A stretch of 64,000 nt of DNA from Nocardia sp. NBC_01730 (GCF_035920445.1 NZ_CP109162.1:8556001-8620000), one strand, 5' to 3'. Shown: positions 52,301 through 62,324, counted from the first letter of the stretch. Program-made: numbers and translations. Notes: generated from the sequence alone by a model not told the origin.

Positions 52301-53275
52301 CTAGAGTGGTTCGCTGATACCGCGTGCATGGCCCTCATCCGTCGGACGGCGCGGCCACCGGCGGCGGGCCCACTGCGCGTGCGCCAGACCCGTGGCACCG
52401 ACGTATGCCCGTCGGAGCCTGCCGACCCTGGCGCGCTGCCCGAACACCTCGAAAGCGCTGTCCTCTATACGATCCAAAATCTCCGAATACAGCCTGAGCG
52501 CGGTCGCCACGCACGGGCGTGAGCGGGGTGCCAAAAGTTCGATCCCGTCGCGAGCGTAATCGTAGATTTCCCTGGTGAGGGCATGTTGAGCGGCGAGCGC
52601 GTCGCGCACCCGCGAGTCGATGCGTTGCTCTCGCCGACACCACATCAGCAGATCCCGGTCGACACCGTGCGCGGCCAGCTCGTCAACGGGCAGGTAGACC
52701 CGACCGCGCGCCAAATCCTCATCGATGTCACGCAGGAAGTTGGTGAGCTGAAACGCCTTCCCCAGTGCTGCGGCGTAGGGGGCAGCCTGCCCTTCGTTAT
52801 CGACAGTGCCCAGTATCGGCAGCAGTTGCAGCCCGATTACTTCCGCCGAGCCGTAGATGTAGCGGTCGAGCGCGTTGCGGTCCGGGTAGTCGGTGACGGT
52901 CAGGTCCATGCGCATCGACGCCAGGAATGCATCGAACAGTTCCCCGGGAATGTTGTAACGGACGGCCGTGTGCAGCACGGCGGCCAGCACCGGATCACCA
53001 TCGCTGTCGCCGGATCTGAATTGGCGTGCCAGCACTGCCAGGCGGGCCGCGCGGTCGGCGGCGGTCAGGGCGGGATCGAATTCGTCGAGGATGTCGTCGG
53101 CGCGGCGGGCGAATCCGTACAGTGCGTGCACCGCGGGACGCTGATCAGGCGCTAGCAATCTGGTGGCGAGGAAGAACGTCTTGCCGTGGCGAGCGTTGAG
53201 GGTGCGGCAGCACCGATACGATTCGCGCAGTCCCGGATCGGTGATGTCGGCGGCGTCGAGTTCCGTGGCGGTCAT
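52301..53275 (-). CDS. crtB: Phytoene synthase
   Basis: A prenyltransferase that joins two geranylgeranyl diphosphates to phytoene; 324 residues. Both Asp-rich motifs are present: FARRADDILDEFD (first) and GKAFQLTNFLRDIDEDLARGRVYLP (second, squalene/phytoene synthase signature). The YGSAEVIGLQLLPILG signature 1 is also clear. ATG 53275 overlaps the crtI stop by 4 nt. The tail after residue 290 (QWARRRWPRRPTDEG) is basic and may contact the membrane. Its substrate GGPP needs a CrtE enzyme, but the crtE of this operon is broken. Confidence 0.96.
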   Translation of the reverse strand: MTATELDAADITDPGLRESYRCCRTLNARHGKTFFLATRLLAPDQRPAVHALYGFARRADDILDEFDPALTAADRAARLAVLARQFRSGDSDGDPVLAAVLHTAVRYNIPGELFDAFLASMRMDLTVTDYPDRNALDRYIYGSAEVIGLQLLPILGTVDNEGQAAPYAAALGKAFQLTNFLRDIDEDLARGRVYLPVDELAAHGVDRDLLMWCRREQRIDSRVRDALAAQHALTREIYDYARDGIELLAPRSRPCVATALRLYSEILDRIEDSAFEVFGQRARVGRLRRAYVGATGLAHAQWARRRWPRRPTDEGHARGISEPL

Positions 53276-54810
53276 TTCGGACCTGCTTCGGACGAGGCGC
53301 GCACCGATGCTGGCGCACCGGTTGCGCTCCGGACCCGTGGGTGCCCGGTGACGCGGTCGGCGGCGAGCCGCCCGGAGATCAGCACGGGCGGTATACCGAC
53401 CCCGGGCACCGTCGAACCGCCCGCAAGGACCACGTTGTCGATCCCGCGAATCATGTTGGCGGGCCGAAACGGACCGGTCTGGGCGAAGGTGTGCGCCAGC
53501 GCGAAGGGACTGCCTGCCAGCATGTCCTGGCGGGCCCAGTCCGCAGGCGTCACGACCCGCAGCACCTCGAGATCGCGCCAATCACGTCCCAGGCGGTGCT
53601 GGGCGACATCCAGTATCCGCGCGGTGTATTCCTCCTGGAAGTGGGGCCAATCGATGTGCCCCGCTTCGAGGTTCGGTACCGGCACCAGCAGGTAGAACAA
53701 ATCGCGGCCCGGCGGGGCCAGGCTCGGATCTGCTGCGGTGGGACAGGTCAGCAACAGCGAGGGATCGGACATGACCCGGCCTTCGGTGATGATCTCTCGG
53801 AACGCGTCGTGCCACGCTCTGCCGAACAACAGCCGGTGATGCGTGGTCGGCGCTTCACCGGAACGACAGCCGAGGTGCAGCACGAGCGCGGATGGTGCGG
53901 CCCGCACCGTGAGCAGCCGACGCGAGCGGTGGCCGAGCAGTTCGTAGGTGCGATGTCGTTCGGTGGTCAAAACCACTGTGTCACAGTCGATTCGCTCCCC
54001 ACGATCGGTGTGCACCGCCGTAACCCGGCCGCCGGAACGCGTCAGCTCGGTGACCGTGCTCTGATAGCGGATACGCACCCCGGCCGCGGTGGCCGCATCC
54101 GCGAGGGCATCAGCAACCGAGTGCATTCCCCCGAGAGGGAAATAGACACCCGACATGGTGTCCATGTAAGCGATCACCGCGTAGGCCGCGAGAGCCCGAA
54201 CAGGTGAGACGCCGGCGTAGAGAGATTGAAAGGTGAACACGCGCCGCAGATCCGGATCGGAGATGAATTCGGCGACCTTGCCGTCCCATCGGCGAAACCC
54301 ACCCAGGGCGGTCAAGCGGGCCAGTGCCGGAGTGAGCATCGACAGCGGGGAGTCGAAGTTGGCCGCGATGAACCGATCGAACTCGGTCCGGTACAACTGG
54401 GTCAGCCAGTCCCGCAGGCGTCGATAGCCGGCAACTTGCCCGCCTCCGGCGAATTCACTGACCGCCTGCGCCATCAGCTCCTCGTCGCTGTGCACGGCCA
54501 GGGTGCGGCCATCGGCGTAGATCGCGTGATAGGCGGGTGTGACTGCGCGTAGTTCCAGTCGATCTTCGGTGCGTTCCCCGACGGCGGCGAACACATCGTC
54601 GAGCACTTCCGGCATGGTCAGAACGGTGGGGCCGGTGTCGATGCGGTAGCCGTTCACATCCAACCGCCCCATCCGGCCGCCCGGACCGGATTCACGCTCG
54701 ATGACGGTCACTTCGCGTCCCCGGCCTGCCAGATGGATGGCCGCCGACAAGCCCGCGAGCCCAGCGCCTACGACCACCACGTGGTCCGTCGATCCGGTCA
54801 CGGTACGCAT
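53272..54810 (-). CDS. crtI: Phytoene desaturase
   Basis: CrtI-type FAD-dependent desaturase, expected to turn phytoene into lycopene in four steps; 512 residues. FAD-binding N-terminus: HVVVVGAGLAGLSAAIHLAGRGREVTVIERESGPGGRMGRLDVNGYRIDTGPTVLTMP. The bacterial-type phytoene dehydrogenase signature near the C-terminus is NVVLAGGSTVPGVGIPPVLISGRLAADRV. The middle has FSPLSML-like NFDSPLSMLTPAL and YFPLGGMHSVADALADAA, both typical. ATG 54810 follows GAGGAG. It overlaps crtB by 4 nt. The number of desaturation steps cannot be read from sequence. Confidence 0.96.
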   Translation of the reverse strand: MRTVTGSTDHVVVVGAGLAGLSAAIHLAGRGREVTVIERESGPGGRMGRLDVNGYRIDTGPTVLTMPEVLDDVFAAVGERTEDRLELRAVTPAYHAIYADGRTLAVHSDEELMAQAVSEFAGGGQVAGYRRLRDWLTQLYRTEFDRFIAANFDSPLSMLTPALARLTALGGFRRWDGKVAEFISDPDLRRVFTFQSLYAGVSPVRALAAYAVIAYMDTMSGVYFPLGGMHSVADALADAATAAGVRIRYQSTVTELTRSGGRVTAVHTDRGERIDCDTVVLTTERHRTYELLGHRSRRLLTVRAAPSALVLHLGCRSGEAPTTHHRLLFGRAWHDAFREIITEGRVMSDPSLLLTCPTAADPSLAPPGRDLFYLLVPVPNLEAGHIDWPHFQEEYTARILDVAQHRLGRDWRDLEVLRVVTPADWARQDMLAGSPFALAHTFAQTGPFRPANMIRGIDNVVLAGGSTVPGVGIPPVLISGRLAADRVTGHPRVRSATGAPASVRASSEAGPK

Positions 54811-54823
54811 CGGTTTCTCCTCG

Positions 54824-55017
54824 TCAGGACTTTCGTGCGGTGCACAGCAGTGCCATCTGTCCCAGCGCTGCGATCCGGTCCCGTGCCAGCGGCGCGGTCG
54901 CCAGGACACGGGTCGCCGCGTCGACCCGGTCGTCGATCATCGCCTCGACGTGTTGCGGTGCGCCCGACTCGGCTATCAAACAGCGGCAGCGTCGAGAGCG
55001 GGCCGGCGCATGCTCAT
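54824..55017 (-). pseudogene. crtE: crtE (GGPP synthase) reduced to its two ends by an internal deletion
   Basis: An ATG at 55017 overlaps the glycosyltransferase stop (ATGA) after a GGAGGAAGAG SD and opens a frame MSMRRPALDAAAV that stops at once. In another frame the DNA continues CLIAESGAPQHVEAMIDDRV then DAATRVLATAPLARDRIAAL and GQMALLCTARKS-stop. This is the C-terminal helix pair of trans-isoprenyl diphosphate synthases. So the start and the last 50 codons remain, but everything between, including both DDxxD motifs (about 900 bp in intact genes), is missing. It stands exactly where crtE lies in related operons, directly before crtI. Confidence 0.85.
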
Positions 55018-56333
55018 ATCTCTTCCTCCTGCCGCGTGGTCACCAAGGATTCGTTCGCCGGCATCGTGGGTACCGGGTCTCCCACCTCCGCGAGTACGGA
55101 CGCGATGATCTCGAAGGGTGTGTACCGCGCCATCTCCATACCCAGCCGGCCCGCGGCAACCCGAAAAGCGGCGTCACCGAATACACGGTCGACCGCGGCC
55201 GCTATATCGGCCGGTTCGGGTGCGGCACCGCCGAGATCGATACCCACGCCGGTATAGGCCACGCGGGCGGCGACCTCCGGCTTGTCCGCGGTATCTCCTG
55301 CCGCGATCACCGGGACGCCGTGACTCAACGCCTGCTGTACGCCGCCGTAACCGCCGTTGGTGATCATCAGGTCGACATGTGGAAGCAAGTGTGAATAGGG
55401 GACGAAATCGCATATGTGGATATGTGGGGGTAGCGGCCCCAGACGCACGCTCGCACCGCCGGTGCTGACCGCCACGACCACCTCGGGGCGCTGCGACAAC
55501 GCCCTCAACGCGGGTCGGAACAACTGGTCGGCATTGCCGTTGTCCCAGGTGCCCTGGGTTACGTGCACGATCCGACGCCCGCTGCGCAGGACGGCATCCA
55601 ACCAGGGCGGCGCCTCGAACCGGGTCGACACCGACACCGGAACCGGTCCGGTGAAGACCACCGAGGACGGGAGGTCGCGCCGGCGATATTCGAAACCTGG
55701 AACGGTGAACTGCAGTATCCGGTCCGCGAGGATCGGCCAATCGAGCAGAAAAACCGGGGCGGGCCGGATACCGAGGTCTCCCAGAATGGAATTCAACCTG
55801 GCCTGTGATGTTCGGAAGAGCACCCGCTGCACAAAATGGTTCATCGCCGTGTAGTCGCGCCCGGGTCGCGGCTGCCAGCCCACTCCGAACGGCGGGCAGT
55901 CGGCACTGGACAGCGTGAGCGGTCCGACTCCGCAGACCAGCACCGGCGGCCGGGGACCGCCGGACAGGAGCAGCGGTATCGCACCACTGAACATCGAGTC
56001 CACCAGCACTGCGTCGAAATCTCGGCGGGCCAGCTCAGCCGACAGTGCCGCGTATTGCGCCACCATCGGCGCAAGCAGAATCGATCGCAGTTCCGCTCGG
56101 CCGATACACCAGCGGTGGGCCAGTCCGCGTCCCGGTTGCCGCGTCACGGGAAGGACATGGGTTTCACCCGGCAGTTCCGATAGCGGCACGTCGTGTTCGG
56201 TCGCGATATCGCGGAACCCGGCTCCGGTGAGCAATCGGACTCGGTGCCCACGCCGGCGGAGCTCGCACGCGACTGTCATCAGCGGCAGCACGTGACCGGG
56301 TATGGGGCTCGCGGCCAGCAAATATCGACCCAT
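55014..56333 (-). CDS. GT1-family glycosyltransferase (UGT/MGT type), probable carotenoid glycosylation
   Basis: A 439-residue glycosyltransferase of the GT-B fold. The N-domain starts GRYLLAASPIPGHVLPLMTVACELRRRGHRVRLLTG (acceptor side with the catalytic-type His). The C-domain has IVHVTQGTWDNGN and the nucleotide-sugar box DLMITNGGYGGVQQALSHGVPVIAAGDTADKPEVAARVAYTGVG. It is the first gene of the crtI-B-Yc-Yd-U-Rieske operon and could attach a sugar to a hydroxy-carotenoid, like CrtX, but macrolide-type acceptors cannot be excluded. ATG 56333 has GAGGAAC about 8 nt upstream. Confidence 0.88.
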   Translation of the reverse strand: MGRYLLAASPIPGHVLPLMTVACELRRRGHRVRLLTGAGFRDIATEHDVPLSELPGETHVLPVTRQPGRGLAHRWCIGRAELRSILLAPMVAQYAALSAELARRDFDAVLVDSMFSGAIPLLLSGGPRPPVLVCGVGPLTLSSADCPPFGVGWQPRPGRDYTAMNHFVQRVLFRTSQARLNSILGDLGIRPAPVFLLDWPILADRILQFTVPGFEYRRRDLPSSVVFTGPVPVSVSTRFEAPPWLDAVLRSGRRIVHVTQGTWDNGNADQLFRPALRALSQRPEVVVAVSTGGASVRLGPLPPHIHICDFVPYSHLLPHVDLMITNGGYGGVQQALSHGVPVIAAGDTADKPEVAARVAYTGVGIDLGGAAPEPADIAAAVDRVFGDAAFRVAAGRLGMEMARYTPFEIIASVLAEVGDPVPTMPANESLVTTRQEEEI

Positions 56334-56597
56334 CCAGAGGTTCCTCGCTGATCTGTTGCCGGATTGCCTAGTCACATCCTGCGTGTGGTGTCGATGCCGA
56401 CTGCTCCGCGCCGCGAATTGCGACTGCCCGGCCGCGGACTTGCGCGATGTCCACGACCGACGCGGTATCAGCCGTCACGTCGATGTCGCGATGGTCACAT
56501 CCTACCCATTCATACGATGCGATAGCGATTCATTCGTCGTCGAGCAGTTCCACCGGACCGACCGCCGCTACCAGTTCCACGACCCGGGCCCCAGTGA
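56334..56597. promoter_or_regulatory. Promoter region of the carotenoid operon
   Basis: 264 bp with no gene between the SDR-DUF2867 gene and the glycosyltransferase. On the minus strand a TAGGAT box lies at 56504-56499. The -35 zone has no TTGACA-like element, which would suit a non-housekeeping sigma factor or an activated promoter. ATTCAT occurs twice (near 56509 and 56528) in this AT-rich segment. A CarH/LitR site could be here but cannot be fixed by eye. Confidence 0.4.
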
Positions 56598-58112
56598 TCA
56601 CTGCGCACCACCTCGATGTCCGGAAGGATCGGCTCCGACCGCGGGCGTGCCGGTGGCCTGCGCGCGTTCGGCGGTTCCGATGATGTTGCGGACCATGCCG
56701 CCGAACACAGCATCGTGAAACGGCGTAAGTGCCTTCCAGTAGAGATGCCCGGCCAGTCCGTGTGGCTGGAAGACGGCTCGTTGCCGGTAGCGGGCTCCGC
56801 CACCAGGTTCGGGTTCGACCCCGAGTTCGAGCCAGGCCAGTCCCGGCACCCGCATTTCGGCACGGAGCCGCAGTAAGCGCGGACGGTCGATGAATTCGAC
56901 GCGCCACCAGTCGAGGGCCTCGCCTGGATGCAGGCGGTGCGGATCCTTGCGGCCGCGGCGCAGCCCGACCCCGCCACTGACGCGATCGATCCAGCCGCGC
57001 AGCGACCATGCCAGCGGAAATGAATACCACCCGTTCTCGCCGCCGATCGATTCGATGACCGCCCACAGTGTGTCGGGGCCGGCGAGGGTTCGCCGTTCGC
57101 GGACATCTTCGTAGAGCGATCCCCCGGACCACTCCGGGTCACTCGGCAGCGGGTCCGACGGCGCGCCCGCAGTGCTCGCATCCGACCACCGAGTCGGGAC
57201 CTCCGCATTGCGGATTCGGGCCAAAGCGAGTTCGACGGCCCTCTCATAGCTGGTCGGACCGCCGTCGGGTTCGGGGATGTAGGCGCCGACGTCGTGGTCG
57301 TGGCACACCACCTCGTGCACGAGTGATTCGATCAGCGGCACCGCCAGCGCGCGCGGCACCGGAGTGACCACATTGACCCATTGGGCCGACAACCACGGCG
57401 TGAGCACCGGAACGGGCAGCACCATCCGATGCGGCAGACCAGCCACCGCCGCATACTTTTCAATCATCGTCAAATAGGTCAGGACATCCGGACCACCGAT
57501 GTCGAACGAACGGTTGACGTCGGAGGGCAGCTCGGCGGATCGCACCAGGTAGTAGAGAACATCACGCACGGCGATTGGCTGGATCCGGTTGTGCACCCAT
57601 CGTGGGGCGACCATCGCGGGCAGCCGTTCGGACAGGTAGCGCAGCATCTCGAAACTAGCCGATCCGGACCCGATGATCACCGCCGCGCGCAATTCCACGG
57701 TTGGTACGCCGGATTCCCTGAGGATCGCCCCGACCTCCGCGCGGGAAGCAAGGTGGCGTGACAGGGGGGTTTGTTCCGGGATGATGCCCCCGAGGTAGAC
57801 GATGCGCCGCACGCCGGCCGCCCGAGCCGCCGCCCCGACGGTCCGCGCGGCGCGCTGGTCGATATCAGCGAAGTCGCGTCGGGTCAGCGAGTGCACCAGA
57901 TAGTAGACGACCTCTTGACCGACCACCGCAGCTCGCACATCATCGTCATTGGTGACATCTCCGCGCACCACCTCGACCCGGTCCCGCCACGGGACCTCCG
58001 CCAGCTTGACCGGTGTTCGGGCTACTACCCGGACCTGGTGACCGGCTTGCGCCAATTCGGGCACCAGTCGGCCACCTATGTATCCGGTGGCTCCAAAAAC
58101 TACACACCGCAT
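56598..58112 (-). CDS. SDR-type NAD(P)-binding protein with C-terminal DUF2867 domain
   Basis: A two-domain protein of 504 residues. Residues 1 to about 300 are an atypical SDR: MRCVVFGATGYIGGRLVPELAQAGHQVRVVART (GATGYIG), then GVRRIVYLGGIIPEQTPLSRHLASRAEVGAILRESGVPTVELRAAVIIGSGSASFEMLRYL. Residues 330-480 are DUF2867, a START-like fold (DTLWAVIESIGGENGWYSFPLAWSLRGWIDRVSGGVGLRRGRKDPHRLHPGEALDWWRVE; AVFQPHGLAGHLYWKALTPFHDAVFGGM). Such fusions are frequent near actinobacterial carotenoid genes; a role in the pathway or in lipid binding is inference. ATG 58112 is divergent from the lipocalin gene. Confidence 0.9.
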   Translation of the reverse strand: MRCVVFGATGYIGGRLVPELAQAGHQVRVVARTPVKLAEVPWRDRVEVVRGDVTNDDDVRAAVVGQEVVYYLVHSLTRRDFADIDQRAARTVGAAARAAGVRRIVYLGGIIPEQTPLSRHLASRAEVGAILRESGVPTVELRAAVIIGSGSASFEMLRYLSERLPAMVAPRWVHNRIQPIAVRDVLYYLVRSAELPSDVNRSFDIGGPDVLTYLTMIEKYAAVAGLPHRMVLPVPVLTPWLSAQWVNVVTPVPRALAVPLIESLVHEVVCHDHDVGAYIPEPDGGPTSYERAVELALARIRNAEVPTRWSDASTAGAPSDPLPSDPEWSGGSLYEDVRERRTLAGPDTLWAVIESIGGENGWYSFPLAWSLRGWIDRVSGGVGLRRGRKDPHRLHPGEALDWWRVEFIDRPRLLRLRAEMRVPGLAWLELGVEPEPGGGARYRQRAVFQPHGLAGHLYWKALTPFHDAVFGGMVRNIIGTAERAQATGTPAVGADPSGHRGGAQ

Positions 58113-58323
58113 GTCCGATCACCGTTCTCCCTGTTCGCGACCTACAGGCCGAGGCCCGGTATGGACGGCTGCCGCCTTGGCGGCTCGTCGCACGGATACC
58201 CGTGCGGTCTCATTCGATACCTGAAGGATCCACCTCCCGAGCCGGCATGCATCGTTTTTACCTCGATCGTGCGGAACTCGATCCCTCCGACCATGAGCCG
58301 AAACAACTCTGAGGAGCTATCAG

Positions 58324-58974
58324 ATGAGAGCAGATTCCTCCAGAACCGGTTCCGTACAAAGGTTCCGCAAAACCGTCCGCGCCATTGCCGCGGTCGCGGT
58401 GCTCGCCGGAGCTCTGGCGTCCACCACGGCGACCGCATCTGCCGCGCCCGGTGACACGGGCTGGCAGCCGTTGTCCCCGATCGCGTCCCTGGACGTGCAG
58501 CGCTACCTTGGAGATTGGTACCAGGTCGCCGCCGTTCCGCAACCGTACAATCTCGACTGCGCCCGCGACACCGTCGCGAATTACCAACTGATCGACCCGA
58601 GCAACATTCGAGTCGAAAACAGCTGCACCACCTGGACCGGCGCCACGAACCGCATCATCGGAAACGCCCGGATCACCGACCCGGCCAGTCAGGCCCAGCT
58701 GCACGTCAGTTTCCCCCAGGTGCCCTTTCAAAACTCCCCCGACGGTCCCACCAACTACATCGTCACCTACGTAGGCGACGACTACTCCTGGGCACTCGTC
58801 GGGGATCCGCTGCGTTTGTCCGGATTCGTGCTGTCACGATCACCGGCCGTCGATGCGGCACGATGGCATGAGATCCAGACAGTTGTGGCCGCCCGCGGTT
58901 ACAACCCGTGCCTACTGCTGACCTCACCGACCCTGGGCGGCGCAGCCGACATCCGCCCCCTCTGCACCGTGTAG
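58324..58974 (+). CDS. Secreted lipocalin family protein
   Basis: A 216-residue exported protein. An n-region with several Arg (MRADSSRTGSVQRFRKTVR) precedes a hydrophobic stretch and a likely cleavage site after ATASA. The mature part is a Blc/apolipoprotein-D-like lipocalin: SLDVQRYLGDWYQVAAVPQPYNLDCARDTVANYQL contains the G-x-W-Y signature, then VENSCTTWTG, YIVTYVGDDYSWALVGDPLRLSGFVLSR (strands F-G with the YSWALVG-type motif) and a C-terminal helix. Three or four Cys probably form disulfides. GAGGAGC precedes ATG 58324. It diverges by 211 bp from the SDR-DUF2867 gene of the carotenoid locus. Lipocalins bind hydrophobic ligands, so a carotenoid or its breakdown product is an attractive but unproven ligand. 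Confidence 0.9.
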   Translation: MRADSSRTGSVQRFRKTVRAIAAVAVLAGALASTTATASAAPGDTGWQPLSPIASLDVQRYLGDWYQVAAVPQPYNLDCARDTVANYQLIDPSNIRVENSCTTWTGATNRIIGNARITDPASQAQLHVSFPQVPFQNSPDGPTNYIVTYVGDDYSWALVGDPLRLSGFVLSRSPAVDAARWHEIQTVVAARGYNPCLLLTSPTLGGAADIRPLCTV

Positions 58975-59006
58975 GCGGACCGAGCCCGTGTCCTACTCCG
59001 GCGGGC

Positions 59007-59290
59007 TCACCGCCAGTCGACTCGGCCACCAGATCCGGAGCCCTGCTCGGTGCCGTGCACTGGAGTCCCTTCCCGCGTCCGGGTAACGAGGAAGATCGTG
59101 TAGTCCACCCCCAGCGCAAGCAAACCTCCTGGGGCCGGAGCTGTAGACGGGACCGGCAGGCGGTGCGGGAAACCGATTCGCAGGATGCTTGCGGTGATCG
59201 CGGCCGCGATCACCATCAGCGCGCTCTTCCCTGGTATCAGTTCGGCCGTGTCGATGACGATCGCCCGACCGTCCGGCATACATCGAATCG
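59007..59290 (-). pseudogene. Fragment of an MMPL/RND-family transporter
   Basis: On the minus strand AIVIDTAELIPGKSALMVIAAAITASILRIGF is a membrane helix region, followed after a Pro-rich join by GGLLALGVDYTIFLVTRTREGTPVHGTEQG. The latter is the MMPL helix with the Asp-Tyr proton-relay pair (GVDY) and the following RxRE loop. About 90 residues remain of a protein that is usually 700-1000 long, with further frame breaks at both ends. It is clearly dead. The adjoining 59291-59540 also holds no intact gene. Confidence 0.7.
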
Positions 59291-59552
59291 CTACTCGCCT
59301 TCGCTCGCAGCCGCCAATGGACCGCCATTTCGACCGGACGTTGGTGGGCCCCGGCCAATGACCCGCACCGCGCTGACCGCCGCAGCCTCGGCAGGGCCTG
59401 ACTGCGGCATGCGCTCGGTTAGGCCGAGGAGGGTGACGTGGGAGCTGAAGATTGTCCAGTGAGCAACGTTGATCGGCGCGGTATGCCCTGCGCCGGCACG
59501 GTGTGTGCCGCGTCGCATACCGTCTCCGACCGGAGGGCAATACTGTCTGAGC

Positions 59553-62324
59553 ATGGGCGAATCGACGATCGAGACGCAACAGGACGCCACCAGGCCGCTG
59601 CGCGACGACATCCGGTTTCTCGGTGGCGTGCTCGGTGACATCATCCGCGATCACGAGGGACCTGAGGTCTTCGACCTGATCGAGCGGGTGCGTATCGAGG
59701 CGTTTCGGGTGCGCCGCGAGGAGGTCGGACGCAGCGCCGTCGCGGAGATGCTCGACGGTGTCGACATCGCGGTGGCTCTTCCGCTCATCCGCGCGTTCAG
59801 TTATTTCGTGCTGCTGGCGAATCTGGCCGAGGATATCCAGCGTGATCGTCGCCGCGCCGCGCACGAGGCGGCCGGGGAGCCGCCGCAGGATTCGTCGCTG
59901 GCGGCGACCTACCGCAAGCTGGACGCGGCCGCGCTGGACGGTGACCGGGTTGCCGATCTGCTGGCCGACGCGCTGGTGTCGCCGGTGATCACCGCGCACC
60001 CGACCGAGACCCGCCGTCGCACGGTCTTCGACGTGCAGACCCGGATCACCGAGCTGATGCGCCTGCGCCAGCGCTACACCGAGACCGAGCGTGAGCGCGC
60101 CGATTTCGAGCAGCAGATCCGCCGACAGGTGTTGAGCCTGTGGCACACCGCGCTGATCCGGTTGGCGCGCTTGCGGATCCAGGACGAGATCTCGGTGGGT
60201 CTGCGCTACTACGACATCACCCTGTTCGACGTGATCCCGGCGATCAACGCCGAAGTGCGCGCCGCCCTGCGCTCGCGCTGGCCGGGAGTCGAGCTGCTGA
60301 GGTGCCCGATCCTGCGTCCCGGCTCGTGGATCGGCGGCGACCGCGACGGAAATCCTTTTGTGAACGCTGATGTCGTGCGGCAGGCGGCATACCGGGCCGC
60401 GGCCGTCGCCTTCGAGCGCTATCTGCACGAGCTGGTCGAGCTGGAGAAATCGCTGTCGCTCTCGGCCCGTCTCGTCGCGGTGACGCCCGAGGTGGCCGCT
60501 CTCGCCGCGGCCGGTTACCGCGATCCGACCATGCACGCCGACGAGCCGTATCGCCGTGCACTGCACCATATTCGAGGGCGTGTGACCGCCACTGTCAAGG
60601 CCGCGATCGGGGAGGTTCCGCCCGGTGGCCTCGACGTCGGGGCGCAGCCCTATCCGATGCCGCAGGCAGTTCTCGACGATCTCGACGCGGTGGACGCGTC
60701 GCTGCGCGGCAGCGGTGACGACTTGCTCGCCGACGACCGTCTCGCGCGGCTGCGCCACGCGGTGGAGACGTTCGGCTTCCACCTACAGGGTCTGGACATG
60801 CGACAGAATTCCGAGGTGCACGAGCAGGTGGTCACCGAGCTGCTGGCTTGGGCAGGCGTGCACCCGGACTACGCGAGTTTGTCCGAGGCGCAGCGGGTGG
60901 AGCTGCTCGCGGCCGAGCTGCGCACCCGCCGCCCGCTGCTCGGCCCGCATGCGCGGCTGAGCGAGCTCGCCGCGAAGGAACTCGACATTGTCCGCGCCGC
61001 ACGGGATGCCGTGGCGGTCCTCGGTGCCGAGGCGGTGCCCAACTACGTGATCAGCATGTGCACGTCGGTCAGCGACCTGCTCGAGGCCGCACTGTTGCTG
61101 AAGGAGGGCGGGCTGCTCGATCCCGGCGAGCCGGACGGGCCGCCGAGCTGCTCGGTGGGCATCGTGCCGCTGTTCGAGACCATCGAGGACCTGGGCGCCG
61201 GTGCCGCGACCCTGGCCGCGGCACTGGAGGTTCCGGTCTATCACGAGCTGGTGGCGGCACAGGGGATGCGCCAGGAGGTGATGCTCGGCTACTCCGACTC
61301 CAACAAGGACGGCGGGTATCTGGCCGCCAACTGGGCGCTGTATCGGGCCGAGCTGGATCTGATCGAGGTCGCCCGCGAGACCGGAATCCGGTTGCGGCTC
61401 TTCCACGGTCGCGGCGGCACCGTCGGCCGGGGCGGCGGCCGCAGCTACGACGCCATTCTCGCCCAGCCCGCAGGCGCGGTGCGCGGCTCGCTGCGGCTCA
61501 CCGAACAGGGCGAGGTGATCGCGGCCAAGTACGCGGAACCCGGTGCGGCGCATCGCAATCTCGAGTCGCTGATCGCGGGCACCTTGGAGTCGACGCTGCT
61601 CGACGTGGAGGGCCTCGGCCCGGACGCGGAGCCGTCCTACGGAATCATGGACGACCTGGCGGAGCGCGCCCGCGCGGCGTACGCCCGCCTCGTGCACGAC
61701 ACCCCGGGATTCGTCGAGTACTTCCGCCAGTCCACGCCGGTCGCCGAGGTCGGCGACCTGAACATCGGCAGCAGGCCCGCCTCGCGCAAGCCGACGAACT
61801 CGGTCGCCGACCTGCGTGCCATACCGTGGGTGATGTCCTGGAGTCAGGCGCGGGTGATGCTGCCCGGCTGGTACGGCACCGGGACGGCGCTGGAGGAGTG
61901 GATCGGCGGCGATCCGGAGCGCCTGGCGACCCTGGCCGATCTCTACCGTCGCTGGCCGTTCTTCCGTACGGTGCTGTCGAACCTGGCCCAGGTGATGGCC
62001 AAGAGCGACCTCGACATCGCCGCCCGCTACGCCGAACTGGTCGACGATGTGGCGTTGCGGGAGCAGATCTTCGGCATGATCCGCGACGAGCACGCCCGCA
62101 CCATCCGCATGCACGCCGCCATCACCGGCAACGACCACCTGCTCGCCGACAATCCCTCGCTCGCCGAGTCCATCCACAACCGCTTCCCCTATCTGGAACC
62201 GCTCAACCAGATGCAGGTGGAACTGCTGCGCCGCCTCCGGGCCGGTGATGACTCGGAACTCGTGAGGCGAGGAATCCTGCTGACCATGAACGGCCTGGCC
62301 ACCGCGCTCCGCAACTCCGGCTGA
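59553..62324 (+). CDS. ppc: Phosphoenolpyruvate carboxylase
   Basis: Anaplerotic enzyme forming oxaloacetate from PEP and bicarbonate; 923 residues. Active-site landmarks: [14 protein letters not shown] (catalytic His149), [53 protein letters not shown] (Lys), [14 protein letters not shown] (mobile loop) and the C-terminal allosteric [33 protein letters not shown]. The protein ends [13 protein letters not shown], as in other PEPCs. A TACTGT box (59541-59546) ends 7 nt before ATG 59553, so the mRNA is probably leaderless. It is transcribed alone, converging with ridA over only 23 bp. Confidence 0.98.
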   Translation: MGESTIETQQDATRPLRDDIRFLGGVLGDIIRDHEGPEVFDLIERVRIEAFRVRREEVGRSAVAEMLDGVDIAVALPLIRAFSYFVLLANLAEDIQRDRRRAAHEAAGEPPQDSSLAATYRKLDAAALDGDRVADLLADALVSPVITAHPTETRRRTVFDVQTRITELMRLRQRYTETERERADFEQQIRRQVLSLWHTALIRLARLRIQDEISVGLRYYDITLFDVIPAINAEVRAALRSRWPGVELLRCPILRPGSWIGGDRDGNPFVNADVVRQAAYRAAAVAFERYLHELVELEKSLSLSARLVAVTPEVAALAAAGYRDPTMHADEPYRRALHHIRGRVTATVKAAIGEVPPGGLDVGAQPYPMPQAVLDDLDAVDASLRGSGDDLLADDRLARLRHAVETFGFHLQGLDMRQNSEVHEQVVTELLAWAGVHPDYASLSEAQRVELLAAELRTRRPLLGPHARLSELAAKELDIVRAARDAVAVLGAEAVPNYVISMCTSVSDLLEAALLLKEGGLLDPGEPDGPPSCSVGIVPLFETIEDLGAGAATLAAALEVPVYHELVAAQGMRQEVMLGYSDSNKDGGYLAANWALYRAELDLIEVARETGIRLRLFHGRGGTVGRGGGRSYDAILAQPAGAVRGSLRLTEQGEVIAAKYAEPGAAHRNLESLIAGTLESTLLDVEGLGPDAEPSYGIMDDLAERARAAYARLVHDTPGFVEYFRQSTPVAEVGDLNIGSRPASRKPTNSVADLRAIPWVMSWSQARVMLPGWYGTGTALEEWIGGDPERLATLADLYRRWPFFRTVLSNLAQVMAKSDLDIAARYAELVDDVALREQIFGMIRDEHARTIRMHAAITGNDHLLADNPSLAESIHNRFPYLEPLNQMQVELLRRLRAGDDSELVRRGILLTMNGLATALRNSG

